Assembly: GCA_905331475.1 (NCBI GenBank)
Contig: CAJNYU010000032.1
Coordinates: forward strand, 1 to 64,000
Reading direction: 5' to 3'
DNA: 64,000 nt
From: Rotaria socialis
Taxonomy: Eukaryota > Rotifera > Eurotatoria > Philodinida > Philodinidae
Shown: positions 10,502 through 21,292 of the stretch, one piece after another
Layout: each line of letters starts with the position of its first letter
Numbering within the stretch: position 1 is the stretch's first letter
Position numbers and translations under genes: made by a program
The notes under the pieces: generated by a model
The model's input: the letters and a program-made list of their open reading frames with translations, nothing else
What the model was told of the DNA's origin: nothing
The model's database searches: none

Positions 10502-12316
10502 ATGAATAAAATACAGGAATTGGTGAATCCGAAAACTGGAAGCCGTTTTCCTATTGGCGGCTGCAAACCTAGTAAGCCATCATCCACATTACCGAAATTC
10601 GGAGTTTCAAGAATGATTTCGGACCATGAACTACCTGCATCTGTTGACTTAAGACCAAATATGACGCCAGTAGAGGTGCAATACAATCTTAACTCATGAT
10701 GAGTATTTCTCTAAGTTTACGTCTAAATAAGGCTATATTTCTAAAAACATTAATTTTCTAAAACGTCATTGAAAATTGACGAACTTCCTATGATGATTGT
10801 ATTCTAGAGTAGTGTGAGATTCTTAGAATGCTATGTGGTTGAAATTAAAAATATGTTATCTGCAATTTTAGTGTTGGCAATGCATTAGCCGGTAAGATCT
10901 CATAATGTGTGTATCTATTACTAACTCAACTATTTTATTTTAACTGCATATGAATTTCTCATAAAGACAAAAACTAAAAAGGATATTGATGTTAGTCGTC
11001 TTTTTATTTATTACAATGCTCGTCTTAAAGATGGAATCAGTGAAACAGACATGAGTGATGAAGGCTGCTCGATAACAGCGGCCATTGAAGCACTAAAAGA
11101 GTATGGCTGTTGCAAAGAAGAAATCTTTCCATACGAGGTTAAAAACGTGAATCGAAAGCCACCAGAATATTGCTATAAAGTGGCTAAAGCTTATCATATA
11201 GAATGTGGATTAAGAGTAGCACCGAACCTCACTGAGATGAAAGCATGTTTAGCTCAAGGATATCCATTCGCGTTTGGTCTTACGATATATACGTCATTTT
11301 CTGAAGCTGAAACCAATGGTAGACATGTACCGACGCCAAACGCCGATGAGCCTATTGTTAGCAGTTATGGTTTGCATGCGATGTTGGCAGCTGGATATCA
11401 TGATGAAGGACAATATTTTATTGTTAAGAATTCATGGGGTGCACTTTGGGTAAATTTTATTGTTTATATCGTTTTCTTTTTCTAGTATCAATTATTGCTG
11501 GAAAGAATGTGTCTACATACGGCTTTTTTGTATTCTTTTAAGATGAGATTGACCTTATAATCAACATAGCGAGTAGAGACAGAGACTGTCAAAGATGTTT
11601 ATGAATACTAAAAATTAGGTTGTCTTGACCTTTTATACACATTCCCTAGTTCAAAACACCTGTGCGAAGGTTCGCACATTTTTTTCTACAACTAAATAAT
11701 TTCGAGTACATTATCGTCGAGAATTTTTAAGAATGCATAATAAAATCTATTGTGAAACTGAAAACTGATGTAAGATACTTCAACATGAGGATGAACAACA
11801 GTTTTTGGAAAAAGTTGACTGTTCTTAAGTTATGTAATTTAATGGCTATTGAATCATGATGCGAAATATTTCTCTGGATAAATAGGCTTTGCGTTAATTG
11901 TTACTCTGGTACACCATACGGGATTACGTTGCAGATATAATTAAAACTATAAAGTAAGACAGTGAATTCGTTTATCACTAAAGATTTTGAGGAAATTAGT
12001 ATTTGACTAATGGATAATATGTTGATTGTACTTTTAGGGCGATAAAGGTTACTGTTATATTCCTTATGATTATATGAGTAATCCAAAGCATTGTTTTGAC
12101 ATGTACACTATTAAAACCATCTCAGGTAATTCTCCTCGCTCAGATAAAGCAACAAGATATGTATCACATGGTACTGATGTTTCTAACACCAATATCTTGG
12201 TGAACGATTTTCCTGATGCTACTGACATGAAATTATTTTGGAATACAGTAAAAGCCTATACTCATTTTCATACAGTTTCAAAATCTGTAGAAAAACACTA
12301 CCACATGGACATCTGA
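10502..12316 (+). pseudogene. Papain-family (C1A) cysteine peptidase, probably inactive
   Basis: Exon 1 (10502-10675) ends ASVDLRPNMTPVE, the usual start of a C1 mature domain. A 20-nt piece at 10872-10891 reads VGNALA, the helix just after the catalytic Cys. 10946-11448 carries the rest, with the catalytic His in SYGLHAMLAAGYH and Asn in IVKNSWGALW; after a 590-bp intron, 12038 onward reads GDKGYCYIPYDYM. The stretch that should hold the active-site Gln and Cys (the usual QSxVGSC block) cannot be assembled between 10676 and 10871, and the boundary before AYEFL (about 10945) has no AG acceptor. I therefore favour a decaying gene over an active protease. The 3' limit is uncertain: the last frame runs past the usual family end to a stop at 12316. 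Confidence 0.6.
11661..11678. other. Perfect 8-bp stem-loop followed by a T-run
   Basis: TGTGCGAA-GG-TTCGCACA is followed at once by a run of T. It lies inside the long intron of the peptidase gene. It may be a remnant of a mobile element or chance; no RNA family is recognised. Confidence 0.4.
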
Positions 12317-12815
12317 ATCATACCACAAGGTTGCTCATTCCAGTATTAAGCAATCGTCGGAAGCAATTATTACAGGGAATTCTCGTGTACTTTGGATCGA
12401 CCGGGAAAGTGAGGAGAATAACAGATTAATGAAGAAAATATCAATTGAGGCGTGTACTGCTGTAGAATTTTGCGAAAGATTTTCATCGTTGGAACAGTAC
12501 CTGCAACAACATAGTCAAGAAGCAAGTTCATCTTCATCGGCATTTCAAATCATTTGTCGTGGCTATTATAAAAATGAAGATAAAAATCCGTTGGATGTGT
12601 TATTACTGTTAGATCGGTATGAATTAGGACATGTTCCAGTGACTGTCTTTACTCAAGATAAAGAAGGTCTAATGAATCACTTACGAAATGAAGCATTTTC
12701 CAAAGGCATTTCTGCTTGGAAAGATCGATTACACGTAGCCCGCTATGGAACAGATTTGATTAATCGCATAGTATCTAATAATAAAAAGACAAGTAGTAAC
12801 CATAATCGTAACTAA
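12286..12815 (+). CDS. Receiver-like alpha/beta domain protein (5' end unresolved)
   Basis: The frame is open from about 12286 through the ATG at 12429 to the stop at 12813-12815. The part before the ATG reads NSRVLWIDRESEENNRLM, which looks like the first strand and acidic turn of a receiver or similar Rossmann-type fold. Later segments follow the same pattern (FQIICRG, then VPVTVFTQD). The N-terminal domain of the ADP-ribosyltransferase at 45677 has the same layout (FLLVWLDSS ... IFFITSG ... IYIFCGNK). The true start is unclear: an upstream exon is likely, possibly the tail of the peptidase gene, which would make one fused transcript. No catalytic domain is visible. Confidence 0.5.
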
Positions 12816-13740
12816 GTATATATATAGTTTATCATGTTTATTTTCTTACTAGACTATTGGCAAAGCATTAATAAATAAAAACAATGCATTTCGTATTTGC
12901 TTTTTCTAAGCGTTGCCTTGCTTTTTTAACACTTGAGATCGTCGAGAGGACAAGTAAGAAAAAGCTTCATTTTGATTGGTAGATGTGGATTTAGAAAAAC
13001 AATCTTTACACTAATTCTTAACCCGGAATACTGACAAATCAGGGGTCAACAATTATATGTGTATTATAATTTTATCAAATTGATCGAAAACCTTTCATCA
13101 TGAGTTATACAATGTTACTTAATCGAAGCTTTAGGGCTATTCGTAAATTTTCGTTTACAGTACATCTGTATATTGTCAATTGAGATATTTCATTTCCATG
13201 GATGAATCCAATATTTTATTTGTCGATTTCTGCCAAAATTAATCGAGAATCATGATTTTATGGTATATTAATTATAAGCCATATATTGTCAGAGTTAGAA
13301 TGTTTTCCTTATGAAAATTGAATGAATCGAAACTTTCTTTCTCGTTTCATCAGATATTATCTTTAGAATAGAACAAAATTCATTTCTATCGATTTATTTC
13401 GACTAGACCCAATACAATAGACTAACGTTTTTCCATGTTCTTCCGTAGGATTAAGTACTCTTGCTATATCTACCCTTCTTTGTTTATTAGGTACCAAAGC
13501 TATTGACAGTGATCAATGTCTCCTAATAATTACAGGAAAAACGAAACTGATTACTTGTGAACAATATCTATTCAATTTATATCGTAGTATATTCGAATAT
13601 TTTCTATATATAAATTTATTTTATTGATCATTGTATGTAAAATCTAGAAAAATGCGTTGCTCTTTTTTTATAAATATGAAGATCATGTAATACGTATATA
13701 TATATATATATATAAATTATAAATAAATTAAGTTCCGAGA
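12816..13740. other. Intergenic, AT-rich
   Basis: A (TA)n run lies at about 13698-13714, next to the 3' end of the minus-strand gene. No gene or recognised repeat was seen. Confidence 0.45.
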
Positions 13741-16135
13741 TTAATGCATGGATGATTTTGTCTGACGGTCGTCAGCCGGTGTCGGTATTGGTGTTGAATG
13801 TTGCCATTTACCTTGACCAGCACGAATATTTTTCTTAAAAATAATATCATCCAAAATATCTTTTTTAAAATCAGTCCATTCTTTTCGAGTTTCCTGATTA
13901 ATATATTCACGTCTGATATCATCTTGAGATAAATGAGCAAAAGTACGTTGAGCTGTATGTAATAATAATTTGCGTGTAACTTCAGGTAGTTCTATAGTAA
14001 TCAAAAATAGAATTTTTACATAAAATCTATCTCAAATTTTACCTAGAGTCTTTCCCGGACGAACGATTCCTAATACACAATGAGTAGCAGTTACCACAGT
14101 ACAAGTCTAAAAAGAAAATAATTACATTTGATATTCGTTTTTTTTGTTGTTGCATGAAATACCATTGCTTCTTGCAATAAAACACTTATTTCACCAAAGG
14201 AATCAGGCGAATTTATTTTTCCCATTACAACTTGACGTAATTGCCGACTCTAAAGAGAGCAAGAGGAAAATCGAAGCTATCAATATTTTATCTAGATGAA
14301 TAATATGATATATCCAATTACTTTGATACCATTGTGTGCTGTTTTGACTACATCAACTTTTCGTAAAATATGGCATTCACCTGTTTTCACATAGGCAATA
14401 AATGGGCAACGAAAACCTTCACTGGCTAAAACTATAACGAAAGAAAAAACAAGTTCATAAGGATTATATAGTAACATTTTAACTTTACTTGTATTTTGTG
14501 GATATTCTATCCATTCGATAACTCGAACAACTTCATCTGTCGGTTGTTTTGTCCACATTTTATATTCTCCACATGAACGTATTAAGGAATATTTTTCTTG
14601 ATATTCTGTCTGTTCAAATTTCTATTTGAAATAAATCAAAAGCGAGAGAAATTAGGTCATTTTTTTCCATCGACGATTTTACTGTTTTAATTGTTGCAAA
14701 TTCATCTTTGTCAATTTTAAGAAATTCACAATTTTCTTCAGCTGTTACATACCAAGGAGATCTTCAAAAACGTAATCAACGATAAAAGAAAGGAAAATAT
14801 TTCTAATAGAATTTCTACTTTAATTGGCCTTCTGGTGATGGTTTTAATGAACCAAAACATTTTCCCACAGTAAGCTAAAAGTAAAAGTTTGTTAAATTTA
14901 TCTTATCTAACTTGTTTTTACATACGGTTCCCATTGGGATTTGATGTACAAGTGATGGAAACTCAGAAGTCACTGGTGGCGGACTGACACCGCCTTTCAA
15001 AATCAAAAAGAAACCATTAGAAGGTAATACTACAGGAGAAATTCAAAAATAATGACAAACAAGCGAGTTTATATAAAAAAAACCTGGTTGTCGAATGTCG
15101 TCACATATTTCAAAATGAGCTATTTCAATAGCTTGCCTAAGTAACTTAGGTCGTTGATCGATTGCCATAAATTGAGGAAACTGAGTCATGATTTGAAAAA
15201 TTTGTTCATGCTCAGCATTTGTTCGTTGAATATGTCTAGTAAAACACTATGTTTGAGATACAAAACGAAAAAGAATAAATTGCTTTTACAATTTCCGTAA
15301 AAGTCGACGAAGTATGAGTATATCACGTTGAAATGGTGTGTTCTCTTTTCGAGATCGTCGTGTTGACAATTGTGATGAAGACACCGATGATGATTGCATT
15401 TCCATTGAACTTGGTTGTACATCAGATATTGCCGTACGAGTGATTTTAATTCTAAATAAGACGCTGTGTCCAGTTATCCTGTGTATCAAATTACTTATTA
15501 CAACAGTCAAGCTAACAACATTTCTATTGCAAGAAAGGCAGTTCCATTTGTTTTTAATTAATAAAGGTTAGATAGATGCGAATGAAAAAGTGAAGCTTTC
15601 ATTAGCAGATCGAAACAATTGAAAATAAGAACTATACCCATACTGTAATTACTGTAAATGTCGAAGATAGTTCTAATTTGATTAATCAATAGCATGAATC
15701 TCTTCAATGCTGGTTCTATTTTTATCGATACACAAATCGATGGCAAAATGTAACTTACCGAGGTGTCCAACATTTCTTTGGTTCAGGTTTCAATACTGAT
15801 ACATATTGTCTCATGAACATATTATGTGTTTCTTCTCTATAATAGAATTTAATAATTTAATAAATAGATATTTTATTTTTGTCTTCATTACCTATCATCG
15901 GATTCACTCGACATCTCCTGTAATCGTCTTAATTCATGATAATCAAGTGCTGATTTTGATGATGCAAGATTTGAAACTAGAAATTAAATAAATAATTTCA
16001 TTAGTTTTAATTGTCAAATATATTCTTACATGGATATGTAACTTGTCTCGTTCGTAAACATTTTGGAAATAATTCATTCGTTTTCGACTCCCGTGAAGAA
16101 GCAGATGAAGAAACCACCGGTGAAGCGACTAACAT
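13741..16135 (-). CDS. Cyclic nucleotide-binding domain protein, multi-exon (CNBD2-like)
   Basis: The start is the ATG at 16135 (MLVASPVVSSS). About ten exons can be followed down to the stop at 13741. Recognisable pieces: RRSRKENTPFQRDILILRRL, QFPQFMAIDQRPKLLRQAI, NGFFLILKGGVSP, LTVGKCFGSLK, then ASEGFRCPFIAYVKTGECHILRK, SPDSFGEISVLLQEA and TCTVVTATHCVLGIV. The FGEISVL block is the phosphate-binding cassette core of cAMP/cGMP-binding folds, and there appear to be two tandem domains, the first weaker. The Arg normally two to four residues after the Ser/Ala of that cassette is not obvious, so ligand binding may be lost. Basic N-terminal exons and the two-domain layout suggest CNBD2, a sperm-linked cAMP-binding protein, but I am unsure of orthology. 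Confidence 0.7.
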
Positions 16136-16364
16136 GATACTAAAATATCAGAAATAATAATTAATAGTATCGATTTCAAATCTGAAGTTAAATCAATTTT
16201 TATTGTTTTCGTCAAACCATTACAAATGTTATTACCATAGTAAAAAACCTCTAATCAGCCATAGAGATTCATTGAATATTTAATCAACCAATAAAAATCA
16301 AGATCAATATATTCTATATTCAGCTGATGTATTGAAGTGGTAGAACAAATTTATTTTGTTTCTC
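16136..16364. promoter_or_regulatory. Divergent intergenic region, likely shared promoter
   Basis: Only 229 bp separate the start codons of the cyclic-nucleotide-binding gene (minus) and the small five-exon gene (plus). Head-to-head placement makes a bidirectional promoter likely. No specific factor site can be named. Confidence 0.4.
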
Positions 16365-16973
16365 ATGGATCATCCAAGTGTTAATCGAAATGTATGTTTA
16401 ATTTTCAAAAAAACAAAAGGGCTCAATTGATTAGTTTTCTTTAAGGCGTTAACTACAATGACAAATCAACCGATCCGGGAAACTTCAAAACAAAACGGTA
16501 TTCTTTTACTAAAATATAAAATAGAATAATTTTCTTTTTTGGTTGACAATTAGACCTACTAGTTAAACTTCGTGCGTTAAGGCCAAATAAACCGAATCTA
16601 GTACAACACCTTACTCGTTCAAATCCAATTCAAATTTCATCCGGATTGAAGTAAATGTTTTATTCGTCTATATAAGTATCTTTATATTTCAATATAGAAT
16701 TCTTCAAACACGAATTCAATCAAATGATGATCCATCTTATCAACCGTTGGTGACAATCAGTGATAACGAGCATTCCGAGTTAGTTGTCATGCTTTTGTTT
16801 TATTAATCATTTCTTATTTCGAATACAAAAAAAAGGAATTATTTAGTATTGATTTTAATCTATTGAATATAAATGTCAATATTAGTGCAGTATCCTTGAA
16901 ATTTGATAATCCATTTGAAATAAATACCAAAGCAGTTGTGAATCTCTTTAATGTTTTTTCAATGAACAACTGA
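16365..16973 (+). CDS. Small five-exon gene, 127 residues, unknown function
   Basis: The exons are 16365-16391, 16446-16497, 16554-16650, 16698-16778 and 16847-16973. Every intron (45-68 bp) has GT and AG ends and all joins preserve one open frame (27+52+97+81+127 nt = 128 codons with stop). The protein begins MDHPSVNRNALTTM, has a central basic stretch (LLVKLRALRPNKPNLVQHL) and a C-terminal part with alternating hydrophobics (IDFNLLNINVNISAVSLKF). No signal peptide, membrane helix or known motif is seen. Each exon is too short to stand out in an ORF scan. Five in-frame splices by chance are unlikely, so I think it is real. Confidence 0.65.
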
Positions 16974-16999
16974 AATAAACATGAAGCATAATTTTAGAC

Positions 17000-18300
17000 A
17001 CATTTTATTCGTTATTATTAGAAGTTAGCAAAAGAAATATGTTGCGATATATTTATAACGGATGGACGGAAAGTTTTGACCGACTTGAAAATATTTCCGC
17101 CGAATCAAAATCTGTGCATTCGAATCGGACCTGTATGCTCTTTCCGAATATGGACTTAGAGATTTTGTATCGGTTTCTGTTTGACAGAGTAGCTGTCTAA
17201 TTCGACTTCGAATATAAATGGAAAAAAAACTACTTTCAGGTTTTCACGCAATCGCCGAGAAAAGATTTAGTTTTCATATATCATAAAATATATTAATTGA
17301 CCTTCACTCCCGTTTATAATTTAGCAATAGATTTAGATTTAGATCTCCTTTTTATAAATTATAAAATTCGGGTGTGGGTTGGTTGGCTGACCTGCACTAG
17401 TGCGTCTTTCCTGGCACCCACACTTGGCGTAATTTGACTTGTTGGCGTTTGTTAAAGACACTGTCTCAAATTCTCAGTGTTCTCGTTTAAACTAGTTGCT
17501 GAAAATTTCGTCTTCAAGGGTTTGTCGTGAATCGCTTTAAAAGCGTTGCATACATAGTTAGATATTGGCGAGAAGAAAACCGAGGAGGAAATGCAGTTAT
17601 CTGGAATCTTCAATATCAAGTGCCTGAATTGACTTTGGTGAAAGTTTCGGTCGGAAACCTTTCCTAAACTAAGCTGAGAGTAGCATATAAGAAATGTATC
17701 ACTCAGACGCATGTCAAAGAATAATTTAAGATCCGTAGTATTTTTTAGCTAGGAGATAGAGTCAGCCGAATATTTGTTAAAAAGAGACTTTTTTCTTTTA
17801 TTGGTGACATAATTTATAAAATGAAAATCTGAATCTATTCCTAAATTAGACAAGGGAGTGAAGTCGAATTTATATAGATTATAATTTATAAAGACTAAAT
17901 CTAAATATATTCCTAAATTGTAAATGGGCTGCTAGTTTGACGATCTTTATCTTTTGCTTTGCGATGGTTTTTAAATGGTCACGATTTTTTTTCCCATTTA
18001 TTTTAGAATTGTGAATAGTTATTCAGATGTCAATTTATATTCAAAAATCATCTTTGACAGATCTAAACAATTAGTTTAGGCTGCAAACAAACAGACTTTG
18101 CTGACCCCTATAAATCCCTTGGCGAAAATGCTAACAATTGTCGGATACGATAGTTTTTTAGAGGGAACAATCCTAGACAAAATGTGATAGCAAACTAAAT
18201 TTAACAAACATTGTGTGCCAAAAGTTTTCGTCCATCCGTTAGAATAAATGTTGCATTTGTCAACGTCCTTTTTAAACAAAAATCATTCCTCTTTGCTTAA
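17000..18300. repeat. Dispersed repeat, copy B, split by a 0.6-kb insertion
   Basis: 17189-17270 matches the start of the copy at 4587 (TAATTCGAC, GAATATAAATGG, TTTTCACGCAA). 17895-18050 matches its later part (CTAAATTGTAAATGGG, TTTGACGATCTTTAT, GAATTGTGAATAGTTATT). Between them about 620 bp is inserted, bounded by related words (AATCTATTCCTAAATT at 17830 and AATATATTCCTAAATT at 17900), as if the insert duplicated part of its target. CGGAAAG-rich sequence at 17060-17150 resembles the foldback family near 4.3 kb. No coding capacity is seen. Confidence 0.6.
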
Positions 18301-18338
18301 TTTTGACTAGCGAAAATTACTAATGGTTTTGCTTAGAC

Positions 18339-18635
18339 ATGCGAAACAAATGCTTTCGTTCATTCATAAAAATATCTGTTTATGTTTCTAGTGAAGATGA
18401 TTTTGTTTCACCTATACACAAATTAACAAAAAATGAATTACGTGAAGAATTAAAATTATTCCGCCAAAACGATGCTTCGACTGGGCCAAATACTAATAAT
18501 GCTTTGCTTACAAATAATAACGACGATGACGACGCAGATGATATTGAATTTCGAACTTATCCATCGACAAAACGATCTGTTTGTTGTTCTCAATTTCCAT
18601 TTTCAGTGAAAGAAAGATTTTGTACAATATCATAA
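18339..18635 (+). CDS. Possible 3' exon of an unidentified gene
   Basis: After a plausible acceptor (TTTCTAG at about 18391) the frame reads EDDFVSPIHKLTKNELREELK, then an Asn/Asp-rich run and a stop at 18633-18635. Composition looks coding, but no upstream exon is evident across the repeat region. It may be a fragment cut off by the repeats. Not recognised. Confidence 0.3.
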   Translation: MRNKCFRSFIKISVYVSSEDDFVSPIHKLTKNELREELKLFRQNDASTGPNTNNALLTNNNDDDDADDIEFRTYPSTKRSVCCSQFPFSVKERFCTIS

Positions 18636-19573
18636 TAACATGACATAGTTTTGTGCCACTAAATTTCAATGTCAGATATGTGCTTGAATAGTTCATTATT
18701 TTTCTTGTTGTTTTATCGAAATTATTTAATTTTTAGACTAAATGAAGACAAATAGTTATTTTTTTCTCTTTTATCAAATATAAATTCAATTATTATATCA
18801 TAGAATAATATTAATTTTGTTTCAATAAAAACAAAACTAAAGGAGTATTAATTATATTGGTCTATCGGATTTGAAACATACCTTGAATATCTGCAGGCAT
18901 AAAATTCGAGTTTCTTCTTTTTCGTCATGCATTTAAACATAATACAAAAATCAAATAGATCAAATGATAATATTTATCTGAAATCTTCATCTATCCTAAT
19001 TTCAGTTTTTTTTCTTTTTCTTTGTATATGATGTTCACACCAATACATCATCGATCACTACACCGTCCACGACTCAATCGATCTCTGTATATAAATATAT
19101 CCTTTTATCTTACGAGACAGACAGACAGATAAATGAATGCACTGAAAAGGAAGAGAAAGACATACGACATACGCAGAGTATAAATCCTATTCAATATACA
19201 GTCATTGAACATTTAATTCAATTATTCACCATGATCTAATGACTACTAGACATAAATGTGTCACTGATAAAATTCATAAATTTCTAACTATATACTCACC
19301 TTATGCATTACTGTTCTATTCGACAGATACATCATTTTCTAGATTTTTCACAATTAATGAGATTTAATTTTAAAAAAAAAGAGAAAATTTATTTAATAAT
19401 GAATAAAAAGAAAGAAAACAAAAAAGAGACATTAGCTGTTGCGAGATGGGATCCTACACTAAGAAAAAAGACAAAGAAAGAAAGACAAAGATACATAGAA
19501 GTAAACAGAATTGCTTTGTTCTAGTTTCAATACTGTTCGAGAATAAAAGAAATAATATAGTTTATTTCTTTAT
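18636..19573. other. Intergenic, AT-rich
   Basis: No gene is seen. The open frame at 19303-19524 is Lys/Glu-rich low complexity and is not called. Confidence 0.45.
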
Positions 19574-21076
19574 TTAAGTGCGATAGACTGTTTGATTTGT
19601 CTCAATAGTAACCGGAAATCCATGTTGCTGAACTATTTGTGGTACTGGTTGGTCACTACGAATTATAACATCGCGTACAATAATTGGTTCAGCTGGATTA
19701 CTATAGTCGCCTTGGCCAATATTTTGTGCTTTTACGACAGCGTCTCCAATATGACGTTGTGGGTCATAATCAGCTGGAATTAATCTTGCTTCTGGTGAGT
19801 CAATTGAAACTTCTTGTGGTACAGCTGTATATTCAGTTTTAACACTTGTTGTTACAACTTTCCTTGAATCGGGTGATAAACTTTTATGTTTAAGCCACGA
19901 CAAAATAAGAAGTAATGGTAAAAGTAATGCAAGAATGAGAGCAAAAATTGATAAAACAGTCGACCAACCAATGCCAGCATCTGTATGATCAAAAACTTCA
20001 TTATAACCAGCTAATGGACCATATGCATTATATAATGGTGCAGCACCACCAGCCGCAGCGGCAGCAGTAGCAGCAGCCACAGTTGTTACTGGAGCAAATT
20101 GATGAATGTCTGGGTCTCGTAGTGTAAGTGGCTTAGCAGGAACGTGTGGAACAACACTTGAATATGGTGTATGAATCCATGCACGTGCTTGTTCCGAATA
20201 TTCTGTGAAATGTGTTTCATTGAATGGATATTGACCAGGTACTAAAGGATATGCTCGATAAAATTCTTGTGCTTGTCGGCGAATCGCTTCATGAAGTACA
20301 CTTGGATTACCTTTAACAGCCCGACGTGTGTCATGAGGAAGGTGAAATAAGCTAGCAAGTCGATTATAAATATGTGGATACGCATCAGCTAACGAATGCG
20401 TTTCACGTTTACGATAACTGAGAATTAATATAAGACCAATGAATAGAAATAGAAAAGCAAGTAATGCTAAACCAGCTGCTGCTAGTTTAAGTAAAGCATG
20501 AAGATGTGTTGTAAGCAAAGCGGTAAGAAATACGACAATTCCAAGAAAAACTAATGCAGCTATTTCAAAGAAAATAACAGCATTCCAGTAAGGATGTCGT
20601 CTACAGTGACATTCTTTTGGTGAAGAGATTTGTTCCGAACATGCAAGAAATACACCACGAAGAGTTGGTGTTTGAGATAAGCATTGATGAATAGCTTCCT
20701 CAGTATCATCAACTCTTGGAAAACGTGTACTTCCTTCAACTTCAAGTTGTTCATCATTGTTAGCAAAAAGTTTGACATCACGTGAAAATAAACCAAAGTT
20801 CTGATAAAGGCTACTATCTTCATGAACATTTGTATGAGCATGGTGATTTTGAGACATTAATGAACCTAGCGCTACTTTTTGCCATTTCCAATGATGAGAT
20901 AATACAGCAGTTAATTGAAGCAAAAATGCTCCGATAGCTAATAATAAAGCAAGGATATTCAATAAACGAATAAGATTATTTGTCTTGACAGGATCGACAG
21001 GAGCTTTTACTTTCGGTTGTTTTACCTTTACTTCTTTCTTCGGAGCATCCACTGCATCTTTTGTTTTCTTACCCAT
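19574..21076 (-). CDS. Four-pass membrane protein, claudin/PMP22-like topology, intronless
   Basis: One uninterrupted 500-codon frame starts MGKKTKDAVDAPKK with a Lys/Pro-rich cytosolic head. Predicted membrane helices are at about residues 36-60, 163-190, 194-221 and 374-400. The first outer loop (61-162) has W-K-W just after helix 1 and four Cys near its end (HQCLSQ, FLACSEQ, ECHC), reminiscent of the claudin/PMP22 superfamily. The loop between helices 3 and 4 is unusually long (about 150 residues) with an Ala-rich run. The C-terminal tail of about 100 residues is polar and ends in TVYRT. Lack of introns in a window of intron-rich genes is notable. Not identified beyond topology; a role at cell contacts is only a guess. 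Confidence 0.65.
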   Translation of the reverse strand: MGKKTKDAVDAPKKEVKVKQPKVKAPVDPVKTNNLIRLLNILALLLAIGAFLLQLTAVLSHHWKWQKVALGSLMSQNHHAHTNVHEDSSLYQNFGLFSRDVKLFANNDEQLEVEGSTRFPRVDDTEEAIHQCLSQTPTLRGVFLACSEQISSPKECHCRRHPYWNAVIFFEIAALVFLGIVVFLTALLTTHLHALLKLAAAGLALLAFLFLFIGLILILSYRKRETHSLADAYPHIYNRLASLFHLPHDTRRAVKGNPSVLHEAIRRQAQEFYRAYPLVPGQYPFNETHFTEYSEQARAWIHTPYSSVVPHVPAKPLTLRDPDIHQFAPVTTVAAATAAAAAGGAAPLYNAYGPLAGYNEVFDHTDAGIGWSTVLSIFALILALLLPLLLILSWLKHKSLSPDSRKVVTTSVKTEYTAVPQEVSIDSPEARLIPADYDPQRHIGDAVVKAQNIGQGDYSNPAEPIIVRDVIIRSDQPVPQIVQQHGFPVTIETNQTVYRT

Positions 21077-21257
21077 AGTTGTTTGCTTGCTATGAAGGTG
21101 TGCTTGTTGTTGTTATTTTTTCTTTATGCTGTGGTAAAAGTGACGACGGTTACAATACTAAGAATGCTTCAATCAACGCTCGATTAGCATGAGAGTGTCA
21201 TCAACGTTTGTCGCTTGTTTTCTTTTCGTTGTATGAAAAGGATAGAAAAAGAGAGGC

Positions 21258-21292
<35 letters not shown>

